From positions 1 through 28,999 of the forward strand of contig JAKBAQ010000005.1 of assembly GCA_021808985.1 (NCBI GenBank): a stretch of DNA of 28,999 nt, given 5' to 3'. The position numbers were made by a program, and so were the translations under genes. The stretch is from Pseudomonadota bacterium. GTDB lineage: Bacteria > Pseudomonadota > Alphaproteobacteria > Acetobacterales > Acetobacteraceae. Below the pieces are notes generated by a model. That model made no database searches. It saw nothing but the letters and a program-made list of their open reading frames with translations, and was not told the DNA's origin. Shown one piece after another: positions 8,504-15,869 of the stretch (positions within the stretch are counted from its first letter, which is position 1; each line of letters starts with the position of its first letter).

Positions 8504-9381
8504 CCGACAGGTCCACAACCGGGCCGTCATCGCATATCTATGTCTCGCAGCGGCTCCGGCTGCATTATGCCGATTGGGGAAATCCCGAGGCGCCGCCTCT
8601 GCTTCTGCTGCATGGCTCGCGCGACCATTGCCGTAATTGGGATTGGGTGGCGCGGGATCTATGCCGGGACTACCACGTCATCGCCCCTGATTTGCGCGGC
8701 CATGGCGACAGCGCATGGACCAATGACGGCCAATATTCCATGGCGGCCTATGTGTATGATCTGGCGCAGCTGATTCATCAGTTGAAACTGGCGCCCCTTG
8801 CCATCGTGGCGCATTCGCTTGGGGGCAATATCTCTCTCCGCTATGCGGGGCTGTATCCAGGCAATGTCAACCATCTGGTGGTAATCGAGGGCATGGGCTC
8901 AATGCCGCACGGTCCGGTCGAGGCGCAGCCGGAGATGGTGGTGCCGCGAATGGTTGAGTGGGTGGATGAGCAGCGCAAGCTTTCGGCACGGCAGCCCAAG
9001 CGGTATGCGACGATTGATGATGCATTTCAGCGCATGCATGCGGAGAACAAGCATCTCTCCGAGGCGCAGGCGCGCCACCTCACCTATCATGGCGTAAGCC
9101 AAAACGAGGATGGCACGTTCAGCTGGAAGTTTGATAATTATGTGCGCTCGTTCCCGCCGAACGATCTGCGGCCGGCGGAGCTGGCATATTTATGGAGCCG
9201 GATCACCTGCCCCACGCTGTTGGTTTACGGGGCGGATAGCTGGGCAACACCGCCGGACCAGGATGGCCGGATGGCGCATCTCAAGAATGCCCGGCTCGAC
9301 ATATTCGCGCATGCCGGACACTGGGTCCAGCACGACCGCACGGCAGATTTCATCAACACCATACGCGCGTTTTTAGCCTGA
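8500..9381 (+). CDS. Alpha/beta hydrolase
   Basis: A 293-residue cytoplasmic hydrolase. The oxyanion/HG motif is LLLHGSRD (35-42), the nucleophile elbow is AHSLGG (S106), the acid is probably the Asp in VYGADSW, and the catalytic His is in HAGHWVQHD near the C-terminus. The family includes esterases, lactonases, thioesterases and meta-cleavage product hydrolases; the sequence does not decide between them. The start is GTG, sharing four bases with the kinase stop (GTGA), which fixes the start and indicates coupling. It is the last gene of the operon and is followed by a hairpin. Confidence 0.9.
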   Translation: MTDRSTTGPSSHIYVSQRLRLHYADWGNPEAPPLLLLHGSRDHCRNWDWVARDLCRDYHVIAPDLRGHGDSAWTNDGQYSMAAYVYDLAQLIHQLKLAPLAIVAHSLGGNISLRYAGLYPGNVNHLVVIEGMGSMPHGPVEAQPEMVVPRMVEWVDEQRKLSARQPKRYATIDDAFQRMHAENKHLSEAQARHLTYHGVSQNEDGTFSWKFDNYVRSFPPNDLRPAELAYLWSRITCPTLLVYGADSWATPPDQDGRMAHLKNARLDIFAHAGHWVQHDRTADFINTIRAFLA

Positions 9382-9390
9382 ACAGAATCG

Positions 9391-9414
9391 GCGTGGTGAT
9401 TCTCACCACCACGC
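9391..9414. terminator. Hairpin between convergent hydrolase and ferredoxin genes
   Basis: GCGTGGTG and CACCACGC pair over 8 bp (or GTGGTGA/TCACCAC over 7 bp with a 3-nt loop). It sits in the 46-bp gap between two converging stop codons, so it probably terminates both. There is no clear T-tract. Confidence 0.5.
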
Positions 9415-9427
9415 GCCTCCCATGTCG

Positions 9428-9760
9428 TCAAATGGAGAGAAAAACCTCGTCGTCCTTAACTTCGACAGGATAAGTCTTCAGCGCGACCATGCAGGGCAGG
9501 GCCGTCGGCTCGCCGGTGCGGATGTCAAACGCTCCATCGTGCCAGGAGCAGATCACGTTGAATTTTTCAACATATCCATCATCGGACAGAGTCGCCGCGC
9601 CATGGGTGCAAACATTGTCGGAAGCGTAAACCTTGCCTTCCACCAGATAGATCGCGAAATTGCCAGCCCCCGCCACTTCGGCGTGGAAAATCTCGCCTTC
9701 TTCAAGGTCCGACATCTGACAAACTTTAACCATTGTTTGTCCGGAATTCTCTGAAGTCAC
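9428..9760 (-). CDS. Rieske-type [2Fe-2S] ferredoxin
   Basis: A 110-residue soluble electron carrier of the dioxygenase-ferredoxin type. The cluster ligands are visible as CTH (C51, H53) and CSWH (C71, H74), 17 residues apart, followed by DGAFD. Such ferredoxins pass electrons from a flavin reductase to a Rieske non-haem iron oxygenase. No oxygenase is encoded in the window; a matching reductase is at 17237-18433. The GTG start is supported by AAAGGA 6 nt upstream; the internal ATG at residue 10 lacks a good ribosome site. It is the last gene of the SDR operon. Confidence 0.92.
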   Translation of the reverse strand: MTSENSGQTMVKVCQMSDLEEGEIFHAEVAGAGNFAIYLVEGKVYASDNVCTHGAATLSDDGYVEKFNVICSWHDGAFDIRTGEPTALPCMVALKTYPVEVKDDEVFLSI

Positions 9761-9838
9761 GACTGATCCTTTTATTTAGAGCTGGGGATGAAACACAATA
9801 AAGCCTAGCTTGGCGGAATGGAAGATGCCGGCGCACGG

Positions 9839-10585
9839 TCAGAGAATACCCTGGAACAACGCGCCGCCATAGGTGGTGCCCAGTTCGGGCTTGAATTTGG
9901 CCAGGAACGGGCCTGGCACCGCGCCGAACATATGTACCTTGCTGGTAACCAGGGGGAGGATCTTGGACATTTTCGGGCCGGCATTGGCCATATGCGCGGC
10001 GAGCGCCTGGGCGTCGTCATAAATGTCCAGCACCAGCGCCTCGGTCCCGGCTTCGTTCAGAAACCATTCATAGCCGCTGGTGGCAGGCTCCGTGTTCGCG
10101 ACATGGGCGAAGCAGTCCTCCGCCAGGGCGCGGAACGCGGCTTCCTGCCCGGGATGAACGGAGAACCGCGCCACGGCGAAAATCTTGCCGCTTGGCGCGG
10201 GGTTGGCGGCGCCTGGCGCGGGAGATTGCAGCTTGCCCTGCAAGCGCGGGCCGGCATGCTCAGCATTGGGAAAACGCTTGGTGTACTGGGTGAATAGGTC
10301 AGCCGGCATGTCCCCTGCGAATTTGATTTTCAAACTGGCGTGGGCGAGCAGGGCCGGCATGGTCTTGCCGACAATCTTGCCATGGTGGCTGAGACCGGCG
10401 ACCCCATCATAGATTTCGATGACAAAAGCCTGGCTCTCATCGGGTGATATGAACCATTCATAGGCATATGTACCAGTGAGGTCCGTTTTGGCGGCGGCCA
10501 TGCACGCCTGGGCTTTTTCCTTGAACGCCTGGCTCTCCCCAGGGTTGATGAAAAAATGCACGATACTGAAAAGTTTTTCCGTCAT
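9839..10585 (-). CDS. Duplicated ABM-like (dimeric alpha/beta barrel) protein
   Basis: A 248-residue protein built of two tandem copies of a roughly 100-residue ferredoxin-like domain. Copy 1 (about 4-105) and copy 2 (about 133-235) share the order VHFFINPGE / ARFSVHPGQ, YEWFISPDE / YEWFLNEAG, VIEIYDG / VLDIYDD, and a closing FAGDMPADLF / FGAVPGPFLAKF. A Pro/Ala/Gly-rich linker joins them. The fold is that of antibiotic-biosynthesis monooxygenase and quinol-monooxygenase-like proteins, some of which are cofactor-free oxygenases or isomerases. Function is unknown. AGGAG stands 5 nt before the ATG and the SDR gene ends 12 nt upstream, so they are co-transcribed. Confidence 0.72.
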   Translation of the reverse strand: MTEKLFSIVHFFINPGESQAFKEKAQACMAAAKTDLTGTYAYEWFISPDESQAFVIEIYDGVAGLSHHGKIVGKTMPALLAHASLKIKFAGDMPADLFTQYTKRFPNAEHAGPRLQGKLQSPAPGAANPAPSGKIFAVARFSVHPGQEAAFRALAEDCFAHVANTEPATSGYEWFLNEAGTEALVLDIYDDAQALAAHMANAGPKMSKILPLVTSKVHMFGAVPGPFLAKFKPELGTTYGGALFQGIL

Positions 10586-10597
10586 GGGAGCTCCTGA

Positions 10598-11368
10598 TCA
10601 AACCGAGGTCGCGCCATCAACCGGCAGGGCCGCGCCGTTGACAAAGCTGCTCTCCGGCGAGGCCAGCCACAAAACCGCATTGGCGACTTCTTCAGGCAGG
10701 CCGACCCGCTGCATGGGAATCCGGGCGGTCAGCATGGCGAGCTTGTCCTGCGCATTGGCGAAACCGCTGGTGATGAGATCGGTCATGATCAAGCCGGGGC
10801 AGACGGCGTTTACACGTATGTTGCGGGCGGCATATTCAAGGGCGACCGATTTTGTCATGCCCAGCACGGCGTGCTTGCTGGCGTAATAGGCCGATGAGCG
10901 CGGCCCGCCGCGCAGCCCCGCGAAGGAGCTGCAATTAACAATGGCCCCCCCGCCGGCTTTGAGGATTTCCGGTATTTCATACTTCATCGAGAGCCAGACC
11001 CCCCGCACGTTGACAGCCATGACCCGCTCGAAAATATCCTCATCGGCCTCGGCGATGTCGCGGGTGACATCTCCCGGGATGCCGGCATTGTTGAAGGCGA
11101 CATCCAGGCGGCCGAAGCGGGCGATGCAGGCCGCCACCATGGCCCGCACCGAGGCGGAACTGGTAACGTCCGTCTCCACGAAGGCAGCCTCGCCCCCCGC
11201 GGCGGCGATGGCGGCAACAGCCTGCTCTCCCTCGGCCCGGCGCCGCGCGGCGATCATCACCCTGGCCCCCTGTTCGGCAAAGGCATGCCCCGCGGCAAGG
11301 CCTATTCCCGCATTGCCGCCGGTAATCAGGGCGACTTTGCCGTCGAATCGCATCCGCTTGTTGCTCAT
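10598..11368 (-). CDS. Short-chain dehydrogenase/reductase
   Basis: A 256-residue classical SDR of normal length. The cofactor loop TGGNAGIG (16-23), NNAG (93-96), catalytic Ser about 147-148 (NCSS), and YxxxK at Y161/K165 are all present. The ARRR cluster after the second strand (41-44) hints at NADP(H) preference. It should interconvert an alcohol and a ketone on a small molecule or CoA thioester. First gene of the SDR/ABM/ferredoxin operon, divergent from the crotonase/ligase operon with which it shares a 151-bp promoter region. AGGGGAG lies about 9 nt before the ATG. Confidence 0.93.
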   Translation of the reverse strand: MSNKRMRFDGKVALITGGNAGIGLAAGHAFAEQGARVMIAARRRAEGEQAVAAIAAAGGEAAFVETDVTSSASVRAMVAACIARFGRLDVAFNNAGIPGDVTRDIAEADEDIFERVMAVNVRGVWLSMKYEIPEILKAGGGAIVNCSSFAGLRGGPRSSAYYASKHAVLGMTKSVALEYAARNIRVNAVCPGLIMTDLITSGFANAQDKLAMLTARIPMQRVGLPEEVANAVLWLASPESSFVNGAALPVDGATSV

Positions 11369-11428
11369 GATTGGATTCTCCCCTGATTATTAACTAGCAT
11401 ACGGATATAAAAAACTCATTCCGTGCGC

Positions 11429-11476
11429 TTGCTTAAAATGTGCGCTACTTTATCATACACATCCATGCTTGCAAGC
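11429..11476 (+). promoter_or_regulatory. Candidate promoter with adjacent palindrome upstream of the crotonase/ligase operon
   Basis: TTGCTT (11429-11434) and TATCAT (11451-11456) are 16 nt apart. A perfect 10-bp palindrome GCTTGCAAGC (11467-11476) lies just downstream of where transcription would begin, the place of a simple repressor operator. A direct repeat GTGCGCT (11423-11429 and 11440-11446) overlaps the promoter. Both the promoter and the operator are predictions. Confidence 0.45.
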
Positions 11477-11519
11477 CAAGCCGTCAGGCGGGCGCAGATT
11501 CGGGGGAAGGAAAAGCCAG

Positions 11520-12314
11520 ATGCTCAAAGAGTATAAAACACTGCGTTATGAGGTGGACGGGCCTGTCGCGAAGCTGACGCTGACCCGGCCGGAAATACTG
11601 AACCGGATGGACGATGTGACCTCCGAGGAAGTGGTGCACGTGATCGAGCGTCTGCGCCGCCCCGGCGATGTGCGGGTGCTGATCATCGCCTCAACAGGAA
11701 CGACATTTTCCGCCGGCGGCGATCTGGACGAGGTGCGCCGCCTGATCAATGACTTTGACCGCCGCATGGACGCCTACGACACCGGCCGCCGGCTGATATA
11801 TGGCATGGCCGAGATCACGGTGCCCGTGGTGGTGGCCTTGCAGGGCGATGTGTTCGGCCTGGGCACGTCGATGGCGCTGTCGGGCGATATCATCATCGCC
11901 AGCAAGAACGTCCGCATCGGCGACCCGCATGTGAAAGTTGGCCTGGTCGCCGGTGATGGCGGCTGCCTGGTCTGGCCTGCGGCGTTCGGCATGGCGCGCG
12001 CCAAACGGCACCTCCTTACCGGCGACCCGATCAGCGCCGAAGAAGCCTACCAGTTGGGCGGCGTCACGGATCTGGTGGAAACACCGGAGGACGTGCTGCC
12101 GCTGGCCGAGAAGCTGGCGGCGAAAATCGCGGCCCTGCCGCCGGTGGCCGTGCAGCTGACCAAGCGCTCCCTCAACCATGTGATGCACAAGGCGGCGGTG
12201 GATGGCTTTGAGTTCTCCATGGCGCTGGAGCAATACGCGATAACCACCCGCGATCTTGTGGAAGGTCTCGACGCATTCAAGGAAAAGCGCAAACCGGTCT
12301 ATCATAATCGCTGA
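11520..12314 (+). CDS. Crotonase-superfamily protein (enoyl-CoA hydratase/isomerase-like)
   Basis: A 264-residue crotonase-fold protein. The oxyanion-hole regions (SAGGDLD, 64-70; GDVFGLGTS, 109-117) and CoA-binding core are recognisable. Aligning by eye to rat enoyl-CoA hydratase, the two catalytic glutamates are not conserved: the GGGCE Glu is Ser117 and the QPE Glu is His137 (GDPHVKVG). An Asp (D146) stands in the following GLVAGDGG loop. Ordinary hydration is therefore doubtful; isomerisation, C-C cleavage or another reaction is possible. The ATG at 11520 with GGGGGAAGGA just upstream is preferred to a TTG 51 nt earlier. First gene of a four-gene operon with the ligase, a second crotonase and a CoA transferase. 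Confidence 0.88.
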   Translation: MLKEYKTLRYEVDGPVAKLTLTRPEILNRMDDVTSEEVVHVIERLRRPGDVRVLIIASTGTTFSAGGDLDEVRRLINDFDRRMDAYDTGRRLIYGMAEITVPVVVALQGDVFGLGTSMALSGDIIIASKNVRIGDPHVKVGLVAGDGGCLVWPAAFGMARAKRHLLTGDPISAEEAYQLGGVTDLVETPEDVLPLAEKLAAKIAALPPVAVQLTKRSLNHVMHKAAVDGFEFSMALEQYAITTRDLVEGLDAFKEKRKPVYHNR

Positions 12315-12336
12315 GCGGAACGGGCACGTCCAAGGC

Positions 12337-13860
12337 ATGCACCCGCGCGACCAGCTAGCGATCAATCCTGACCATCCGGCGCTGATCATGGCCGGGAGCG
12401 GGGAGGTGATTACCTTCGCCGAGCTGGACCGCCGCGCCAACCGCTGCGCCCAGCTCTACCGCAAGCTGGGGCTGAAGCCGGGTGAGCGCGTGGCCTTCTG
12501 GCTGGAGAATAACGCGCGTTTTTTTGAAATATGCTGGGGCGCGCATAATGCCGGGCTGTTGTATGTGCCAATCAGCTCGCGCCTCACGGTGGGCGAGGCG
12601 GCCTATATCGCCCGCGATTGCGACGCCAAACTGCTCATCGCCTCCGCCGCGCTGCGGGCCGGAGAGCTGGCGGCGGAACTGGAACCTGAAATTAAGGTGC
12701 TGGTGGCAGGAGAGGCTGGCAGCTTCGACGCGGCGGTGGCCGAAATGCCCGATACACCGATTGCCGATGAAGTGCGCGGCGCGGCGATGGTGTATTCCTC
12801 CGGCACCACCGGCCGGCCAAAGGGGATCTCGCCGGATTTGGAGCCGGTGGAGATAGGCGTGCCCCCAGCCGTAACCGCGGCGGTGATCCGGCTTTACGGG
12901 TTTGACAACAGCACGATCTATCTCTCCACCGCCCCGCTTTATCACACCGCGCCGCTCAAATTCACCATGTCCGTGCAGTCGGTCGGCGGCACCGTGGTGG
13001 TGCTGGAGAAGTTTGACGCGGCGGCGGCCCTGGCGGCCATCGAGACATACCGCGTGACCCATTCACAATGGGTGCCCACCATGTTCGTGCGCATGCTCCA
13101 CCTGCGGGAGAGCATGAAAGGGCATGATCTCTCCTCCCATCGGGTCGCGATTCATTCAGCCGCCCCCTGTCCGGTCGCGGTGAAGGAGCAGATGCTCGAC
13201 TGGTGGGGGCCGATTATTTACGAATATTATGGCGGCTCCGAGAGTGTCGGCATGTGTGCCATCGCGCCGTTGGAGTGGCTCCGCAAAAAAGGCTCCGTGG
13301 GGCGGGCCTCGCGTGGAAAAATTCATATCCTGGATGAGAGCGGCGAGGAGCTCGGCGTCGGCCAGACCGGGAATGTGTATTTCGAAGGCGGCAGCCCCTT
13401 CGTCTACCATAAGGACGAAGCCAAGACCGCGCGGGCCAAAACACGCGATGGCTGGGGCACGTTTGGCGATATCGGCTATGTGGATGCCGACGGCTACCTC
13501 TTCCTCACCGACCGGCGCGATTATGTGATCAATGTCGGCGGTGTGAACATCTATCCGCAGGAGGCGGAGAATCTGCTTTCCACGCACCCCAAGGTGCTGG
13601 ACGTGGCGGTGTTCGGCATTCCGCACCCTGAATATGGCGAAGAGGTGAAGGCCGTGGTCGCCGTGCGCGCGCCGCATGTGGCCGGGCCGGCCCTGGCGGA
13701 GGAGCTGATCGCCCATTGCCGCGACCATATGGCGGCGAACAAATGCCCGCGCTCGATTGATTTCGAAACCGACATGCCAAGAGAACCAACGGGCAAATTG
13801 CTGAAGCGCCTGCTGCGGGCGCGTTACTGGCCAGATGAAACCAAACAAAAGGCGGGATGA
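12337..13860 (+). CDS. Acyl-CoA ligase (AMP-forming synthetase)
   Basis: A 507-residue enzyme of the ANL superfamily. Visible motifs are the P-loop YSSGTTGRPKG (153-163), the A5 motif YEYYGGSE, GDIGYVDADGYLFLTDR in the A7/A8 region, NVGGVNIYPQEAEN, and the catalytic-lysine region PTGKLLKR with K487. It should adenylate a carboxylic acid and load it on CoA. The shape resembles FadD-type ligases of steroid and terpenoid side-chain or ring catabolism more than acetyl-CoA synthetase, but substrate is not readable. The ATG at 12337 (22 nt after the previous stop) is preferred; the upstream in-frame extension lies inside the preceding crotonase gene. The Shine-Dalgarno is weak (AAGG, close to the ATG). 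Confidence 0.92.
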   Translation: MHPRDQLAINPDHPALIMAGSGEVITFAELDRRANRCAQLYRKLGLKPGERVAFWLENNARFFEICWGAHNAGLLYVPISSRLTVGEAAYIARDCDAKLLIASAALRAGELAAELEPEIKVLVAGEAGSFDAAVAEMPDTPIADEVRGAAMVYSSGTTGRPKGISPDLEPVEIGVPPAVTAAVIRLYGFDNSTIYLSTAPLYHTAPLKFTMSVQSVGGTVVVLEKFDAAAALAAIETYRVTHSQWVPTMFVRMLHLRESMKGHDLSSHRVAIHSAAPCPVAVKEQMLDWWGPIIYEYYGGSESVGMCAIAPLEWLRKKGSVGRASRGKIHILDESGEELGVGQTGNVYFEGGSPFVYHKDEAKTARAKTRDGWGTFGDIGYVDADGYLFLTDRRDYVINVGGVNIYPQEAENLLSTHPKVLDVAVFGIPHPEYGEEVKAVVAVRAPHVAGPALAEELIAHCRDHMAANKCPRSIDFETDMPREPTGKLLKRLLRARYWPDETKQKAG

Positions 13861-13861
13861 T

Positions 13862-14662
13862 ATGAGCGAACCTGAACTGCTAACCGAAATTGACGGGCCG
13901 ATCGCCCGGATCACCTTTAACCGGCCCCAGGCGCGCAACGCGCTCACCTCGGGCATGGTCAGCGATATGGCGGCATTTTTGCAGAAAATTGAGCATGACC
14001 CCGAGGTCCGCTGCGTGATCCTCGCCGGCGCCGGCGAACATTTCATGGCCGGTGGCGATGTCGCGGGGTTCGGCGAGGCCCTGAATGCCCCGCAGGAGGA
14101 GCGGGAGGCTGATTTCATCCGCCGGGCAAGAAGCGCCATGCCGATCTTCGAAGTCTTTGAGCGCCTCTCCAAGCCGGTCATCGCCAAGGTGCGCGGCGCG
14201 GCGGCGGGGGCCAGCATCGGCTGGGTGGCGGCGGCGGATTTCGTGCTGATCTCAGACACGGCTTTGTTCGTCTTCGCGCATATCCACCTCGGCGCCAGCC
14301 CCGACGGCGCGTTGACCTGGCACCTGCCCCGCGCGGTGGGGCTGCGCAAGGCGAAGGAGCTGGTGCTGCTCGGCGGGCGTCTGACCGCGCAAGAGGCATT
14401 GGCGGCCGGGTTGGCGAATCGCCTGGTGCCGAATGCGGACCTTGATGCGGAAACCGAGGCTCTGGCCAAGCGCCTCGCCACCGGCCCAACCATTGCGATC
14501 GGCCGCAGCAAGCTGCTGCTGAATCAGGCATCGGCCAATTCGCAGCTCCGGCAGATGGAGCTGGAGGCGGAGTCCTTTGGCGCCTGCGCGGCCAGCGATG
14601 ATTTCGTGGAGGGCGTCACGGCATTCACGGGCAAGCGTAAAGCGGCATTCAAGGGTCGCTGA
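13862..14662 (+). CDS. Crotonase-superfamily isomerase, PaaG-like
   Basis: A 266-residue crotonase. The oxyanion-hole segment MAGGDVAGF (62-70) is normal. Both hydratase glutamates are replaced (Gly120 and His140 by eye), but an Asp is present at 148 in GASPDGALTWHLPR, where PaaG-type isomerases carry their catalytic Asp. Isomerisation of an enoyl-CoA double bond is thus more likely than hydration. The ATG at 13862 is one base after the ligase stop and has GGCGGG upstream, so it is preferred over an upstream ATG in the ligase gene. Co-transcribed with the ligase and the CoA transferase. Confidence 0.9.
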   Translation: MSEPELLTEIDGPIARITFNRPQARNALTSGMVSDMAAFLQKIEHDPEVRCVILAGAGEHFMAGGDVAGFGEALNAPQEEREADFIRRARSAMPIFEVFERLSKPVIAKVRGAAAGASIGWVAAADFVLISDTALFVFAHIHLGASPDGALTWHLPRAVGLRKAKELVLLGGRLTAQEALAAGLANRLVPNADLDAETEALAKRLATGPTIAIGRSKLLLNQASANSQLRQMELEAESFGACAASDDFVEGVTAFTGKRKAAFKGR

Positions 14663-14681
14663 TCTTCGAAGGATTTTGAAT

Positions 14682-15869
14682 ATGGCGAAGATTTTACAGG
14701 GCATCAGGGTACTCGATGTCACGCGTTATGTGGCTGGCCCGGCGACCACGGCATTGCTCTCCGACCTCGGCGCCGACGTCATCCGCATTGAGCCCCCCGG
14801 CGGCGGCGAGGACCGCACCCCGCTGCCCTTTGCCGAAGGCTTCCATGGCGGCGTTGGCTTCACCCAGGTGGGGCGCAACAAGCGCGGCATCACCCTGGAT
14901 CTGGCCTGTGATCGCGGCAAGGCCGTGTTTGAGAAACTGCTGAAAACAGCGGACATCGTCGTCGCGAATCTGCCGCCTCGTTCCGTGGCCTCGCTGGGCA
15001 TCGGCTATGAGCGGCTTCGCGCCATCAAGCCCGATATCATCTTCGTGCATCTCACCACTTTTGGCGGCGAAGGCCCCTATGCCGACCGGCTGGGGTTTGA
15101 CGCGATCGCCCAGGTGATGAGCGGGTTAACCCATCTCTCCGGCGACCCCGGGCGGCCGATGAAGAACGCGGCGGCCTGGGTGGATATGTCCACCGGGTTC
15201 ATCGGCGCGTTCGGCGCGCTCGCGGCCTTGCGCCACCGCGACGCCACCGGCGAGGGGCAGAAAGTGGAAGCCAATCTGCTCCAAACCGCCATGACCGTCG
15301 GCAATTATTTCCTCATCGATGAATATTTCAATCATTACGGACGCGAAGGCACGGGCAACCGTGCACAGTCCGGCGGGCCGGCGGATCTGGTGCAAACCAA
15401 GGATGGCTGGGTATATGTCGTCGCGCTTGGCAACCCGATGTTCAAACGCTTCGCCCGGATGATCGGCCGGGAAGAAGAATTGCTGGCCGATCCGCGCTAC
15501 CAGTCCGATGAGAGCCGCGCCGAGCATGGTGATTCATTGAGCGTGGTTACAACCGCCTGGTCCTCACGGCTGACAACCGCCGAAGCCCTGGAACAGCTGG
15601 CCAAATTCAACATTCCGGCGGGGCCGCTGTTAACGCCCAAACAGGCATTGGCTGATCCCCATGTGGCCGCGCACTTCATTCAGCCTGTCGCGGTCGCGGG
15701 CCTGTCCAAACCCGTGCCCTATATCCGCCCGCCGGCCACGTTCAGCAAAACCCCGGCGGAAATACACAAAGGCCCGCCCCGCCCGGGTGAGGACAATGCC
15801 GCGATTCTGGCGGAAGTCGGCTTCACGGCGGAAGAAATCGCGGCATTGGAGCGCGATGGCGTGATCTGA
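14682..15869 (+). CDS. CaiB/BaiF-family CoA transferase
   Basis: A 395-residue class III CoA transferase of normal length. The N-terminal signature LDVTRYVAGPATTALLSDLG (11-30), the IRIEPPGGGEDR stretch, GRNKRGITLDL (64-74) and the catalytic Asp in WVDMSTGF (D168, equivalent to Asp169 of formyl-CoA transferase) are present. It moves CoA between an acyl-CoA donor and a carboxylate, or acts as an acyl-CoA racemase-like enzyme in some members. The start is set by GAAGGA 8 nt upstream of ATG. Last gene of the operon; its stop abuts the stop of the convergent hydratase gene with no base between, in the palindrome TGATCA. Confidence 0.93.
   Translation: MAKILQGIRVLDVTRYVAGPATTALLSDLGADVIRIEPPGGGEDRTPLPFAEGFHGGVGFTQVGRNKRGITLDLACDRGKAVFEKLLKTADIVVANLPPRSVASLGIGYERLRAIKPDIIFVHLTTFGGEGPYADRLGFDAIAQVMSGLTHLSGDPGRPMKNAAAWVDMSTGFIGAFGALAALRHRDATGEGQKVEANLLQTAMTVGNYFLIDEYFNHYGREGTGNRAQSGGPADLVQTKDGWVYVVALGNPMFKRFARMIGREEELLADPRYQSDESRAEHGDSLSVVTTAWSSRLTTAEALEQLAKFNIPAGPLLTPKQALADPHVAAHFIQPVAVAGLSKPVPYIRPPATFSKTPAEIHKGPPRPGEDNAAILAEVGFTAEEIAALERDGVI

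Noticed and set aside
11469..11519. TTG-initiated N-terminal extension of the first crotonase
   Set aside because: The ATG at 11520 has a strong purine-rich ribosome site and gives the normal family length; the extension overlaps a palindrome.
13156..14511. 451-codon minus-strand open frame
   Set aside because: It lies entirely opposite the ligase and PaaG-like genes, is Arg/Pro/Ser-rich without family motifs, and arises from high-GC third positions.
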